Shown in pieces: positions 43,512-51,889 of a stretch of 64,000 nt of DNA. The notes under the pieces are model-generated. The model was not told the DNA's origin and did no database searches. It saw only the letters and a program-made list of their open reading frames with translations. The stretch spans positions 62,001 through 126,000 of the forward strand of contig NZ_PVTH01000002.1 in the NCBI RefSeq assembly GCF_003002875.1, in the 5' to 3' direction. A program made the translations under genes and the position numbers. Within the stretch, counting starts at the first letter, position 1. Every line of letters starts with the position of its first letter. Source of the stretch: Arcticibacter pallidicorallinus. Lineage in GTDB: Bacteria > Bacteroidota > Bacteroidia > Sphingobacteriales > Sphingobacteriaceae.

Positions 43512-43870
43512 TGGCCCTGCATAATCAGCTTGGAAAATATGGGGAAGAGCTTGCAGCTGATTATCTTAGAGATTCGGGGTTCCGGATTATAGCGATGAAC
43601 TGGACGTTTGGGAAGGCAGAGGTAGACATAATCGCTTCTATTGATCGTTATATAGTGTTTGTGGAGGTTAAAACACGTTCGGGGACGGAATTTGGATTGC
43701 CGGAAGACTTTGTTTCGCCTTCTAAGCAAAAACGCCTGCAGTGGGCCGCCGAAGGCTATATTTATCAGCACGATTACAGGGGCGAAGTGCGTTTTGATAT
43801 TGTATCGGTCCTTTTCGACGAACGGGGTAAATATAGAATTAATCATATTGAGGACGCCTTTTGGGGTTAG
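43511..43870 (+). CDS. YraN family (UPF0102) putative endonuclease
   Basis: 119 residues. The small PD-(D/E)XK-like UPF0102 family: LGKYGEELAADYLRDSGF, the acidic WTFGKAEVDIIA and VFVEVKTRSGTEFGLPEDFVS, the last holding the E-x-K signature. The role is thought to be nucleic-acid processing but remains unproven. The start overlaps the dnaG stop codon by one base, indicating translational coupling. Confidence 0.93.
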   Translation: MALHNQLGKYGEELAADYLRDSGFRIIAMNWTFGKAEVDIIASIDRYIVFVEVKTRSGTEFGLPEDFVSPSKQKRLQWAAEGYIYQHDYRGEVRFDIVSVLFDERGKYRINHIEDAFWG

Positions 43871-43893
43871 GTCCTTGTTAACTTTAGTATTTG

Positions 43894-44955
43894 ATGAAAA
43901 AAGCTGTTGTTCTATTTGTCTTGTTTATTTCGGTATTTGTTTCATGTAAAAGAGAGCTGACCAGTTCGGCTTATTTTCTGCTTCCTGAGGAAGGAAGCAG
44001 GGTGAAGAAGGGAAGTGAAATTACATTGAAATTATCCGGCGACGCGGGGTCTTTTGATTCCGTGCAGTATTTGCTGGATACAACCTATGTTGGAAGTAAA
44101 CTGGACACCAGTTCTTTGAAGGTTTCTTCGCAATCTTTGGCTCTGGGAATCCGGACTGTAACAGCCCGGGTATACAATGGTGAGAACGTAAAGGAAACAA
44201 CGACTAACATTGTTGTCTTGCCAGAGAAGGATCCGACCCGATATACTTACGAGGTTGTAAACACCTTTCCGCATGATCCATCTGCTTATACACAAGGGCT
44301 GGAATATCAGGACGGGATTTTTTATGAAAGTGACGGCGGATACGCATCTGAAGGTGATATAGGTGGTTCAAGTCTTCGAAAGGTTGATCCGGCCAGCGGT
44401 AAAGTGTTGAAGAACTTGGATATGCCGGATAACGTTTTTGCTGAAGGACTTACTTTGGTGGGAGACAAACTTATTCAACTGACCTGGGAGAACCGTATCG
44501 GCTTTGTTTATAATAAAGACAGTTTTGAGAAGCTTGCGGAATTTCCTTATCAGGAGAGTCAACAGGGTTGGGGACTCTGTTTCGACGGCAATAAGATTTA
44601 CAAGTCAGACGGGACAAACCGGATTTATACGCTTAACAAGGACAGCTATGTAGAAGAAGGCTACATACAGGTATATGATCAGAATGGACCACTTGATAGT
44701 TTGAACGAACTGGAGTGGATCGATGGGCAAATCTATGCTAATGTTTATCAGTATGACAGAATCGTAAGGATCGATCCATCTACCGGTGCTGTTACAGCAG
44801 ATATCAATATGACAGGTCTTCTTCCTGCCAAAGACCGTTCCGAAGATACCGATGTACTGAATGGAATAGCTTGGGACGCCAAGGGCAAACGGTTATTTGT
44901 TACGGGGAAGAAGTGGAATACGATGTTTGAAATAAGACTTAAAGAAGTGCAGTAA
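43894..44955 (+). CDS. Glutamine cyclotransferase-like lipoprotein
   Basis: 353 residues from the ATG at 43894 (a TTG just before it would add one residue). Lipobox Cys at 18 (FVSCKREL). Residues ~30-115 are an Ig-like domain (SYFLLPEEGSRV-like strands), then a beta-propeller of the plant/bacterial glutaminyl-peptide cyclotransferase family: YTQGLEYQDGIFYESDGGYA, NVFAEGLTLVGDKLIQLTW, LNELEWIDGQIYANVYQYD. It would convert N-terminal glutamine to pyroglutamate on exported proteins or peptides. Followed by a strong terminator that closes the secA run. Confidence 0.9.
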   Translation: MKKAVVLFVLFISVFVSCKRELTSSAYFLLPEEGSRVKKGSEITLKLSGDAGSFDSVQYLLDTTYVGSKLDTSSLKVSSQSLALGIRTVTARVYNGENVKETTTNIVVLPEKDPTRYTYEVVNTFPHDPSAYTQGLEYQDGIFYESDGGYASEGDIGGSSLRKVDPASGKVLKNLDMPDNVFAEGLTLVGDKLIQLTWENRIGFVYNKDSFEKLAEFPYQESQQGWGLCFDGNKIYKSDGTNRIYTLNKDSYVEEGYIQVYDQNGPLDSLNELEWIDGQIYANVYQYDRIVRIDPSTGAVTADINMTGLLPAKDRSEDTDVLNGIAWDAKGKRLFVTGKKWNTMFEIRLKEVQ

Positions 44956-44958
44956 AAG

Positions 44959-44989
44959 AAAAAGGCCGGACTTAAGTTCGGCCTTTTTT
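44959..44989. terminator. Bidirectional terminator between cyclotransferase gene and pgi
   Basis: AAAAAGGCCGGA pairs with TTCGGCCTTTTT (12 bp, one G-T pair) around a CTTAAG loop; T-run on the plus side, A-run on the other. It serves the convergent genes. Confidence 0.88.
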
Positions 44990-45000
44990 ATAACACTCTA

Positions 45001-46650
45001 TTAAGATCTCCAGTTCTTGTACCTGTTGATGAGTCCGTTTGTTGATGAGTCGTGTGACTGTATGAGCTGGTTATCTTTCAATTCGGGCAGGATCTTGTTT
45101 GCCAACTGTTTGCCTAGCTCAACACCCCACTGGTCGAAGCTGAAGACATTCCAGATGATTCCTTGCACAAAGATCTTATGCTCATACATGGCGATCATCG
45201 CTCCGAGCGTTTCTGGCGTGATCTTCTTAATCAAGAATGAGTTCGTAGGCCTGTTTCCAAGGAATACCTTGAAAGCGGCCAGCTTAGCAATCTCTACATC
45301 CGATTTTCCTGCGGCTTTCAATTCTGCAGTAACTTCTTCTTCGGTTTTGCCATTCATTAAGGCTTCGGTTTGAGCGAAGAAGTTAGAAAGTAACAGATTG
45401 TGATGGTCGCCGATTGGGTTATGTGATTGTGCCGGAGCAATAAAATCGCAAGGGATCAGCTTAGTACCCTGATGAATAAGCTGATAAAAAGCATGCTGGC
45501 CGTTCGTTCCGGGTTCTCCCCAGATGATTGGTCCGGTCTCATAGCTCACTGCATTTCCGTTGCGATCAACGTATTTACCGTTGCTCTCCATGTCTCCTTG
45601 CTGGAAGTATGCTGCGAAGCGGTGCATATATTGGTCGTAAGGAAGGATGGCATGACTTTCAGCCTCAAAGAAGTTGTTATACCATATTCCTAAAAGTGCC
45701 AGGATAACTGGTATATTCTGCTCAAATTCTGTTTCGCGGAAATGCGTGTCCATCGCATGTGCGCCCGATAAGAGTGATTTAAAGTTTTGGAAGCCTATTC
45801 CAAGCGCTATAGAGGTGCCTATTGCACTCCACAGGGAATATCGGCCACCCACCCAATCCCAAAAGCCGAACATATTATTGGTATCGATTCCGAATTCAGC
45901 AACTGCCTTTGCATTGGTAGAGAGTGCTGCGAAGTGTTTGGCTACGTCTGCTTCTGAAGCGCCTGACTCTAAAAACCATTTCCGCGCGGAATGGGCATTA
46001 GCCATCGTTTCCTGAGTAGTAAAGGTCTTGGAGGCGATGAGGAACAGTGTCGTCTCAGGGTTCAGTGATTTTAGCGTTTCGGCAATATGCGTACCATCCA
46101 CATTGGAAACAAAGTGGAGGTTCAGGTGATTTTTGTAGGCCTTAAGTGCTTCAGTAACCATCACGGGGCCCAGATCAGAACCTCCTATACCTACGTTTAC
46201 CACGTCGGTTATCGGTTTTCCGGTATAACCCTTCCAGGAGCCGGATATTACTGAGTCGGTGAACTGCTCCATCTTGCTGAGCACATCGTTTATATCGGGC
46301 ATGATATCCTGGCCATCGACTATAACCGGCGAGTTACTCTGGTTACGGAGGGCGGTGTGGAGAACAGCGCGTCCTTCCGTTTCGTTAATCGCTTCGCCAT
46401 TGAACATCGCGTTGATCGCCTCTTCCAATCCGCATTCGTTCGCCAGCTGGATGAGTAGGGCCATCGTTTTGTCGGTAATACGATTTTTAGAATAATCGAG
46501 CAAGATATCATTGAATTCAATCGAGAATTTTTCAAAACGCGAAGGATCTTCGGCAAACAGCTCTTTTAAGTGTTTTTCGCTGATGTCGATCAGATGATCA
46601 GAAAGATATTGGTAAGATTTTGTATCTGTGAAGTTTACTTTAGGAAGCAT
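45001..46650 (-). CDS. pgi: Glucose-6-phosphate isomerase
   Basis: 549 residues, close to E. coli Pgi. Interconverts glucose-6-phosphate and fructose-6-phosphate. Motifs [49 protein letters not shown] and [13 protein letters not shown] are characteristic, with the catalytic base Glu in [16 protein letters not shown]...-type context (E within the [17 protein letters not shown] segment) and His in GQHAFYQ. Divergent from prfB across a 55-bp gap. Confidence 0.97.
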   Translation of the reverse strand: MLPKVNFTDTKSYQYLSDHLIDISEKHLKELFAEDPSRFEKFSIEFNDILLDYSKNRITDKTMALLIQLANECGLEEAINAMFNGEAINETEGRAVLHTALRNQSNSPVIVDGQDIMPDINDVLSKMEQFTDSVISGSWKGYTGKPITDVVNVGIGGSDLGPVMVTEALKAYKNHLNLHFVSNVDGTHIAETLKSLNPETTLFLIASKTFTTQETMANAHSARKWFLESGASEADVAKHFAALSTNAKAVAEFGIDTNNMFGFWDWVGGRYSLWSAIGTSIALGIGFQNFKSLLSGAHAMDTHFRETEFEQNIPVILALLGIWYNNFFEAESHAILPYDQYMHRFAAYFQQGDMESNGKYVDRNGNAVSYETGPIIWGEPGTNGQHAFYQLIHQGTKLIPCDFIAPAQSHNPIGDHHNLLLSNFFAQTEALMNGKTEEEVTAELKAAGKSDVEIAKLAAFKVFLGNRPTNSFLIKKITPETLGAMIAMYEHKIFVQGIIWNVFSFDQWGVELGKQLANKILPELKDNQLIQSHDSSTNGLINRYKNWRS

Positions 46651-46693
46651 AGGCTTTTATTTTAAGCGAATATAAAACTCCTTTTTTAATTTC

Positions 46694-46701
46694 TACCTTT
46701 G
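46694..46701 (+). promoter_or_regulatory. -7 promoter box of prfB abutting its start codon
   Basis: TACCTTTG matches TAnnTTTG perfectly and ends four bases before the ATG at 46706, predicting a leaderless or near-leaderless prfB transcript. Confidence 0.55.
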
Positions 46702-46705
46702 CTCC

Positions 46706-47783
46706 ATGACTAAAGAACAATTGCAGGATTTGAGGGATAGAGCAGCTTCCCTGAGGAGGCATCTTTGACATTGACCGGAAGCTAGATGAATTACATCAGG
46801 AGCAGGAATTATCACTGACGCCTGATTTCTGGGACAGCCCTAAGAATGCAGAGAAAGTTTTGCACTCTATACAATCAAAAAAAGTTTGGACAGACGGTAT
46901 TATCAAGGTCGAAACGGCTATTGAAGATACAGCGGTCATGCTGGAGTTCTTTCAGGCAGGCGAGGCCGATGAGGCGGAACTGAAAGAGCAGTATGCCAAT
47001 ACGCTCGAGATTCTAGGTGAGCTGGAGTTTAAAAATATGCTCAGCTCAGAGGAAGATCAGTTGAATGCCGTACTACAGATTACAGCCGGTGCCGGGGGAA
47101 CGGAAAGCTGTGACTGGGCATACATGCTTATGCGAATGTATATCATGTGGGCAGAAAAGAATGGCTACAAGGTATCTGAGCAGGATTTGCAGGAAGGTGA
47201 AGTGGCGGGGATCAAATCGGTTACGCTACAGATCGACGGAGAATTTGCTTATGGTTATCTGAAAGGAGAGACAGGAGTACACCGTCTAGTGCGGATTTCA
47301 CCATTTGACTCAAATGCCAAAAGACATACTTCCTTTGCATCTGTGTATGTATATCCATTAGTTGATGATACGATCCAAATAGATGTTAATCCGGCTGATA
47401 TCGAGTTTGAAACTTTCCGCTCAGGTGGGGCAGGAGGACAAAATGTGAACAAAGTCGAGACTGCTGTTCGTCTGTATCACAAGCCATCTGGTATTATCAT
47501 CAAGAACCAGGAGTCTCGTTCGCAGTTGCAGAACAAGGAAAACGCAATCCGCTTGTTGAAGTCGCAACTATACGAGGCGGAGCTTCGCAAGCGAATGGAG
47601 ACCACCGCGGCGATAGAGGGTTCAAAGAAAAAAATAGAATGGGGATCGCAGATTCGAAACTATGTACTGCACCCTTATAAATTAGTCAAGGACCTTCGGA
47701 CCAATCATGAGACCTCTAACGCCCAGGCTGTTTTAGATGGTGATCTGAACGAGTTTTTGAAAGCGTATTTGATGGAGTTTTAA
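46706..47783 (+). CDS. prfB: Peptide chain release factor 2 (programmed +1 frameshift)
   Basis: RF2 ends translation at UGA and UAA. ATG at 46706 opens a 20-codon reading frame ([20 protein letters not shown]) that meets UGA at 46766-46768. Skipping one base after CTT continues at GAC (46767) for 338 residues to the stop at 47783, giving 358 residues in all. The second frame has the RF2 SPF tripeptide ([12 protein letters not shown]) and the GGQ motif ([14 protein letters not shown]). Low RF2 leads to pausing at UGA and shifting, an autoregulation. It is not a pseudogene. Downstream a hairpin overlaps the converging gene. Confidence 0.97.
46754..46769 (+). promoter_or_regulatory. prfB programmed frameshift signal
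   Basis: AGGAGG (46754-46759), three bases CAT, then CTT TGA C (46763-46769). Spacing is identical to the E. coli signal (Shine-Dalgarno-like hexamer, 3 nt, slippery CUU, UGAC). Confidence 0.93.
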
Positions 47784-47787
47784 GTGT

Positions 47788-47811
47788 CAACCCTCTGTGT
47801 TTAGAGGGTTG
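47788..47811. terminator. Hairpin between prfB and the SirB1-like gene
   Basis: CAACCCTCT (47788-47796) and AGAGGGTTG (47803-47811) form a perfect 9-bp stem with a 6-nt loop, between convergent genes and covering the stop codon of the minus-strand gene. No good T-run follows, so efficiency is uncertain. Confidence 0.5.
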
Positions 47812-48670
47812 GGGCTTGCCCTTCGACAGCCTCAATTAATTCAGCAATTTCCTGAACCTTGGTTTCATTCCCCGATTTTACATAGGAGGATGTAAGGTTT
47901 CTTAACACCCTTCTAATGATGTCTAGGTTGGAACAAGGTTCATAGTAATGCTTCTCCGGCTTCAAATTCAATTGCTTCAGGAAAGAGTCGACGTCTCTTT
48001 TGCCAAAAATGAAGCCTTTATTAAAAGCGTTGATATAAAAGACGATCTGTTCATCTGCAGGGGTGTCTTCCGCTTCGTCCACAAAGGCGAGAATAAAATG
48101 CTGAGGCAGGTTTACTCCATAAATGGGGATGTCGAGCTTCTGTGCAATAATCGAATAGATCACTGCGAGTGATATCTGATTGCCTTTCTTACTCTCCAGA
48201 ACCTGGCTGATGTAGGAGTTGTTCGGGTCCTGATGGTTGCTTGTGTTGCCGGAGAAACCAAAAACCTGGTAAAATACGTGGTTGATCAGCTTAACTTTTT
48301 CAGCAGGACTCATCTCATAGATCATTTGCATCCAGACTTCCCGTTTAATCTCTTCTATCTGGTTAATGATTTTCTGAGGATCCATGTCGGGGTATTGATA
48401 CCGGTTAATGATGATCATCCCCTCGAGGATATCAAATGCTCCACTCTGATACCAAAGCTTAAGCTCGTTTTTTACATCGGAAAACTGGATCTTATGTACG
48501 AGATTCTCTATTCTCTGTTGAACAAGACCATCGAACGAATGCTCCCATGACGACTCAAGGAACCCTATTATTCCATTTCCGTAAGACAATAATCGTTCTT
48601 CTACATGCCTGGATATGTCTTCGTCGGGGTCATCCAGCAACTTAACCAGTGCTTCTAATTCCTTATTCAT
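47801..48670 (-). CDS. SirB1-like transglutaminase-core family protein
   Basis: 289 residues. The first ~90 residues are helical, and the middle holds the SirB1/PF13369-type core: SYISQVLESKKGNQISLAVI, YGVNLPQHFILAF, with Asn-rather-than-Cys context (GNQISL), so the usual transglutaminase Cys is absent and no enzymatic role is expected. A C-terminal tail ends the protein after VRNLTSSYVKSGNE-like helices (TPR-like in the family). Function in Bacteroidota is unknown. Divergent from the methyltransferase with a 46-bp gap. Confidence 0.85.
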   Translation of the reverse strand: MNKELEALVKLLDDPDEDISRHVEERLLSYGNGIIGFLESSWEHSFDGLVQQRIENLVHKIQFSDVKNELKLWYQSGAFDILEGMIIINRYQYPDMDPQKIINQIEEIKREVWMQMIYEMSPAEKVKLINHVFYQVFGFSGNTSNHQDPNNSYISQVLESKKGNQISLAVIYSIIAQKLDIPIYGVNLPQHFILAFVDEAEDTPADEQIVFYINAFNKGFIFGKRDVDSFLKQLNLKPEKHYYEPCSNLDIIRRVLRNLTSSYVKSGNETKVQEIAELIEAVEGQAPTL

Positions 48671-48701
48671 TGACTAATCTATGTTTTAAATCGAATTTAG
48701 C

Positions 48702-48709
48702 TAATTTTG
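48702..48709 (+). promoter_or_regulatory. -7 promoter box of the methyltransferase gene
   Basis: TAATTTTG, a perfect TAnnTTTG box, ends 7 bases before the ATG at 48717; the transcript would be nearly leaderless. Confidence 0.5.
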
Positions 48710-48716
48710 TGCCCTC

Positions 48717-49502
48717 ATGATTAATACTCAGCTACTCAAATCTTATATTAAACATCGTCTGACTGCAAAAACGCGCCATGGTGTACATTCGCCGTTTGTA
48801 TACCGCCTGATTGACGAGGTCATCTATAACTTCAAACCCCGGAAAGAATACCGGGAAATTGAGTCGTTAAGGGAGAAGCTACTAAAAGATGAACGTTTTA
48901 TAACGATCACTGACCTCGGTGCAGGTTCTCATGTCAATAATAATAAGCAGAAGCAGGTAAAGCAACTTGCCAAAAACGCGTTAAAGACGCCTAAACTAGC
49001 ACAATTAATATACAGACTAGTTAACGAGCATAAGCCCGCAAATATTATCGAGCTTGGAACGTGTTTGGGATTGACTACCGCTTACATGGCGAAAGCGGGA
49101 ACCGGAGCAAACATCATCAGTATTGAAGGTTGCCCCGAGACGGCCGCTGTTGCGAAAGAGAATCTTGACGCGTTAAATGTGCATAATGCCGAGGTTAGGA
49201 CTGGTGATTTTGATGAGCGTTTCCCTGAAGTTATAGATCAGGTTGACAAGCTGGATTTTGTCTTCATTGACGGTAATCACAGAAAAGAGGCTACATTGAA
49301 CTACTTCAGATGGTGTCTTCCTAAAGTACACGAAGGAAGCGTACTTATTTTTGATGATATCTATTGGAGTAAGGGTATGGAAGAGGCCTGGAAAGAAATT
49401 AAGGCGCACCCTCAGGTTACGGTCAGCATCGATCTGTTCTGGGTAGGTGTAGTTTACTTTAAGCGGGGACAGGTCAAGGAGGATTTTAAAGTTAAATTTT
49501 AG
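48717..49502 (+). CDS. Class I SAM-dependent methyltransferase (O-methyltransferase-like)
   Basis: 261 residues. The SAM-binding motif I is IIELGTCLGLTTAYMA (about 105-120), with the acidic residue in ISIEGCPETAAVA, and the FVFIDGNHRKEATLNYF segment resembles catechol/caffeoyl-CoA-type O-methyltransferases. The N-terminal ~90 residues (MINTQLLKSYIKHRLTAKTR, HGVHSPFVYRL) are an extension seen in Bacteroidota homologues. Substrate unknown. Its TAG overlaps the TAA of the convergent outer membrane gene by 3-4 bases (49499-49502). Confidence 0.85.
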   Translation: MINTQLLKSYIKHRLTAKTRHGVHSPFVYRLIDEVIYNFKPRKEYREIESLREKLLKDERFITITDLGAGSHVNNNKQKQVKQLAKNALKTPKLAQLIYRLVNEHKPANIIELGTCLGLTTAYMAKAGTGANIISIEGCPETAAVAKENLDALNVHNAEVRTGDFDERFPEVIDQVDKLDFVFIDGNHRKEATLNYFRWCLPKVHEGSVLIFDDIYWSKGMEEAWKEIKAHPQVTVSIDLFWVGVVYFKRGQVKEDFKVKF

Positions 49503-50632
49503 AAGGCTTCTGCCAGCGCGAGATAGAAACCCGTCTGCCGTGGTTCGCCCGGACGCTTTTCACCCACGGCATAGTCCATCCGCAGCGTTAGTCCGCGTCC
49601 CGGATCTGCGAAGTACCTGATTCCCGCTCCGTAGTTGGGCTTCAAATCGGAGAAGCGAAAGTCGTTGTTTTTAAATACGGTGCCAGTTCCTCCGAAAGCC
49701 GCAGCCGCGAATCTTTTGACAAAGCGGTAACGAAGTTCAGCATGGGCTGTTACCAGATTTTGATCCCGGTACCTGCCGGTGTAATAACCTCTCATGATTT
49801 GATCGTTGCCCAGTTGTGGCAGCAGGTAAAATGGAAGTTTCTTGCCATACAGGCCCTGAAATGTAGATTGAAAGCCTAGGACCATTTTTTCGTTGAGGCT
49901 TCGGAAGTTTCTGTAATCTGCCTTTATCAAGCTTCCGGTAAAATTATCTGACCCGAAGAAGTTAGGGGCGTACGAATAATTTAGCCTTAAATAATTCCCA
50001 CTTGTGGTGTAGTTGACCGCATTTCTCGTGTCAAGGATGATGGAAGTACCGAGGTAAAGAACTTTCCCTGAACTTTGTAGATGATAGCCGTCGGAATCGA
50101 AAACACCGCCCGATTGTTTGTCGCTATATTCATAGTTCTCGAAGCCAGCGTTAAAACCTGCGTATAGCCCATTGGTAATTTTTCTTTCAGCTTCCGCACT
50201 TACTACGATGAGACGTTGTTCGATCGGATCCTTTTGTGATTGCAGTGTTTTACTGCCGACGCCATAGAAATCGAAAGGAAACTTTTTGTAGCGTAGAGTT
50301 CCGGCGAAATGGTATTTGTTGCCGGAAGTCCAGATATCGGGCTTTACTACAAAATTGCTTTGCTTTTTTGTAGTAAAAGTAACGATTCCGTTTATGGTTG
50401 AACTCCGTGTTGTTGTATCCAGTTTATCCGTATAAAAAGAAATGATGGAAAGGCCACCGAACTCCAGTCCGGTTTCCTGGGAGTAAGCCGCAGCGGGCAA
50501 AGCTATTATACTTGTTCTCCGGCTTGTATCGCTATCATTGGCAAGAATTCTTTTGATAAGCTTCACTTGCGCGGTACAAATCGAAATCTTTAATAATAAA
50601 AAACAAAATAGAAATGCGGTGCTTTTCTTCAT
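49499..50632 (-). CDS. Outer membrane beta-barrel protein (surface antigen D15/Omp85-like)
   Basis: 377 residues. Signal peptide (MKKSTAFLFCFLLLKISICTAQ). The rest is amphipathic beta strands with Omp85 C-terminal barrel signatures (NAVNYTTSGNYLRLNYSYA, GGTGTVFKNNDFRF-type, GAGIRYFADPGRGLTLRMDY) and a C-terminal aromatic residue (ALAEAF). No POTRA domains are visible, so it is a barrel-only member related to BamA/TamA/patatin-associated barrels. Role unknown. Confidence 0.85.
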   Translation of the reverse strand: MKKSTAFLFCFLLLKISICTAQVKLIKRILANDSDTSRRTSIIALPAAAYSQETGLEFGGLSIISFYTDKLDTTTRSSTINGIVTFTTKKQSNFVVKPDIWTSGNKYHFAGTLRYKKFPFDFYGVGSKTLQSQKDPIEQRLIVVSAEAERKITNGLYAGFNAGFENYEYSDKQSGGVFDSDGYHLQSSGKVLYLGTSIILDTRNAVNYTTSGNYLRLNYSYAPNFFGSDNFTGSLIKADYRNFRSLNEKMVLGFQSTFQGLYGKKLPFYLLPQLGNDQIMRGYYTGRYRDQNLVTAHAELRYRFVKRFAAAAFGGTGTVFKNNDFRFSDLKPNYGAGIRYFADPGRGLTLRMDYAVGEKRPGEPRQTGFYLALAEAF

Positions 50633-50667
50633 GTGCTGCGAAGATAGTTTTCATAGGTTAAAAATGC

Positions 50668-50675
50668 TACTTTTG
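50668..50675 (+). promoter_or_regulatory. -7 promoter box of the deoxyhypusine synthase homologue
   Basis: TACTTTTG matches TAnnTTTG, 18 bp before the ATG at 50694, with a T-rich -33 region at about the expected distance. Confidence 0.5.
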
Positions 50676-50693
50676 CATCTTTAAATAGAAAAA

Positions 50694-51668
50694 ATGGAAA
50701 GAGGACCTATTTCAAAGTTTATTGAGAAGAATTATCTGCATTTTAATTCTGCAGCATTAGTAGATGCAGCCAAAGGATACGAAGATTATCTGGAAGAAGG
50801 AGGAAAAATGATGATCACCCTGGCCGGTGCTATGAGTACAGCAGAGCTAGGTATTTCTTTGGCTGAGATGATTCGTCAGGACAAAGTAGCTATTATCAGC
50901 TGTACAGGTGCCAACCTGGAGGAGGATATCATGAATCTGGTCGCTCATTCCCATTATAAAAGGGTGCCCAACTACCGTGATCTTAGTCCGCAAGACGAGT
51001 GGGATCTTTTAGAGAATCACTACAACCGGGTAACCGATACCTGTATCCCTGAAGAAGAAGCTTTCAGAAGGATCCAGCAGCATATACATAAGATCTGGGT
51101 AGATGCAGAAGCGGCAGGGGAACGTTATTTTCCACACGAGTACATGTACAAACTATTGAACAGCGGTGTGCTGGAGCAGTATTACGAGATTGACCCAAAG
51201 AACTCCTGGATGCTGGCCGCTGCTGAGAAGAACCTGCCTATCGTAGTTCCCGGATGGGAAGATTCAACTATGGGTAACATTTTTGCATCTTACGTCATTA
51301 AGCAGGAGTTGAAAGCCTCAACGATGAAGAGCGGAATTGAGTACATGGGCTATTTGGCAGACTGGTATATCAAGAACTCAGACGGTAAAGGTGTTGGATT
51401 CTTCCAGATTGGTGGAGGTATCGCCGGAGACTTCCCGATTTGTGTCGTACCTATGTTATACCAAGATCTAGAAATGGAAAATATACCATTCTGGGGCTAT
51501 TTCTGTCAGATCTCAGATTCGACCACATCATACGGATCGTACTCAGGAGCGGTGCCAAATGAAAAGATCACATGGGGTAAATTGGACATCAAGACGCCTA
51601 AATTCATTGTGGAGTCTGATGCTACAATTGTAGCGCCACTTATTTTCGCGTGGATACTTAAGCAATAG
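50694..51668 (+). CDS. Deoxyhypusine synthase family protein
   Basis: 324 residues. The NAD-dependent DHS family transfers the aminobutyl group of spermidine to lysine of eIF5A in eukaryotes and archaea. Bacteria lack eIF5A, so here the acceptor must be different, perhaps a polyamine (homospermidine-type chemistry). Conserved blocks are MMITLAGAMSTAELGISLAE, IISCTGANLEEDI, the FFQIGGGIAGDFPI region and the active lysine K296 in ITWGKLD, matching the lysine of human DHS (SWGKI). All catalytic features seem intact. It stands alone between an OMP gene and the act operon. Confidence 0.9.
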   Translation: MERGPISKFIEKNYLHFNSAALVDAAKGYEDYLEEGGKMMITLAGAMSTAELGISLAEMIRQDKVAIISCTGANLEEDIMNLVAHSHYKRVPNYRDLSPQDEWDLLENHYNRVTDTCIPEEEAFRRIQQHIHKIWVDAEAAGERYFPHEYMYKLLNSGVLEQYYEIDPKNSWMLAAAEKNLPIVVPGWEDSTMGNIFASYVIKQELKASTMKSGIEYMGYLADWYIKNSDGKGVGFFQIGGGIAGDFPICVVPMLYQDLEMENIPFWGYFCQISDSTTSYGSYSGAVPNEKITWGKLDIKTPKFIVESDATIVAPLIFAWILKQ

Positions 51669-51813
51669 TTCTGTTTAGATGCGTGAGGCCGCTAGGTTCT
51701 CGTTGCAAAATGCTCTTTAAAATTACTCTGAAGCCTAATTTATACCGTTGTTTAGAACGAATATAAATTAGTTTTCAGGGTCATAAAAGTGTCACAGATC
51801 ATTTAATTAATTA

Positions 51814-51821
51814 TACTTTTG
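51814..51821 (+). promoter_or_regulatory. -7 promoter box of the act-cox operon
   Basis: TACTTTTG matches TAnnTTTG, 69 bp before the actA ATG, in the 221-bp gap after the DHS-like gene. No clear -33 box. Confidence 0.5.
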
Positions 51822-51889
51822 TCATCCGAATTCGTGATTTGAAGCATGAATTTCAATTTTACATATAAATTAAAGCGTAAAATAGCAAT

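Noticed and set aside
46706-46860. prfB as a frameshifted pseudogene
   Set aside because: The in-frame UGA lies in the exact RF2 recoding context (AGGAGG-3 nt-CUU UGAC), and the downstream frame is fully intact.
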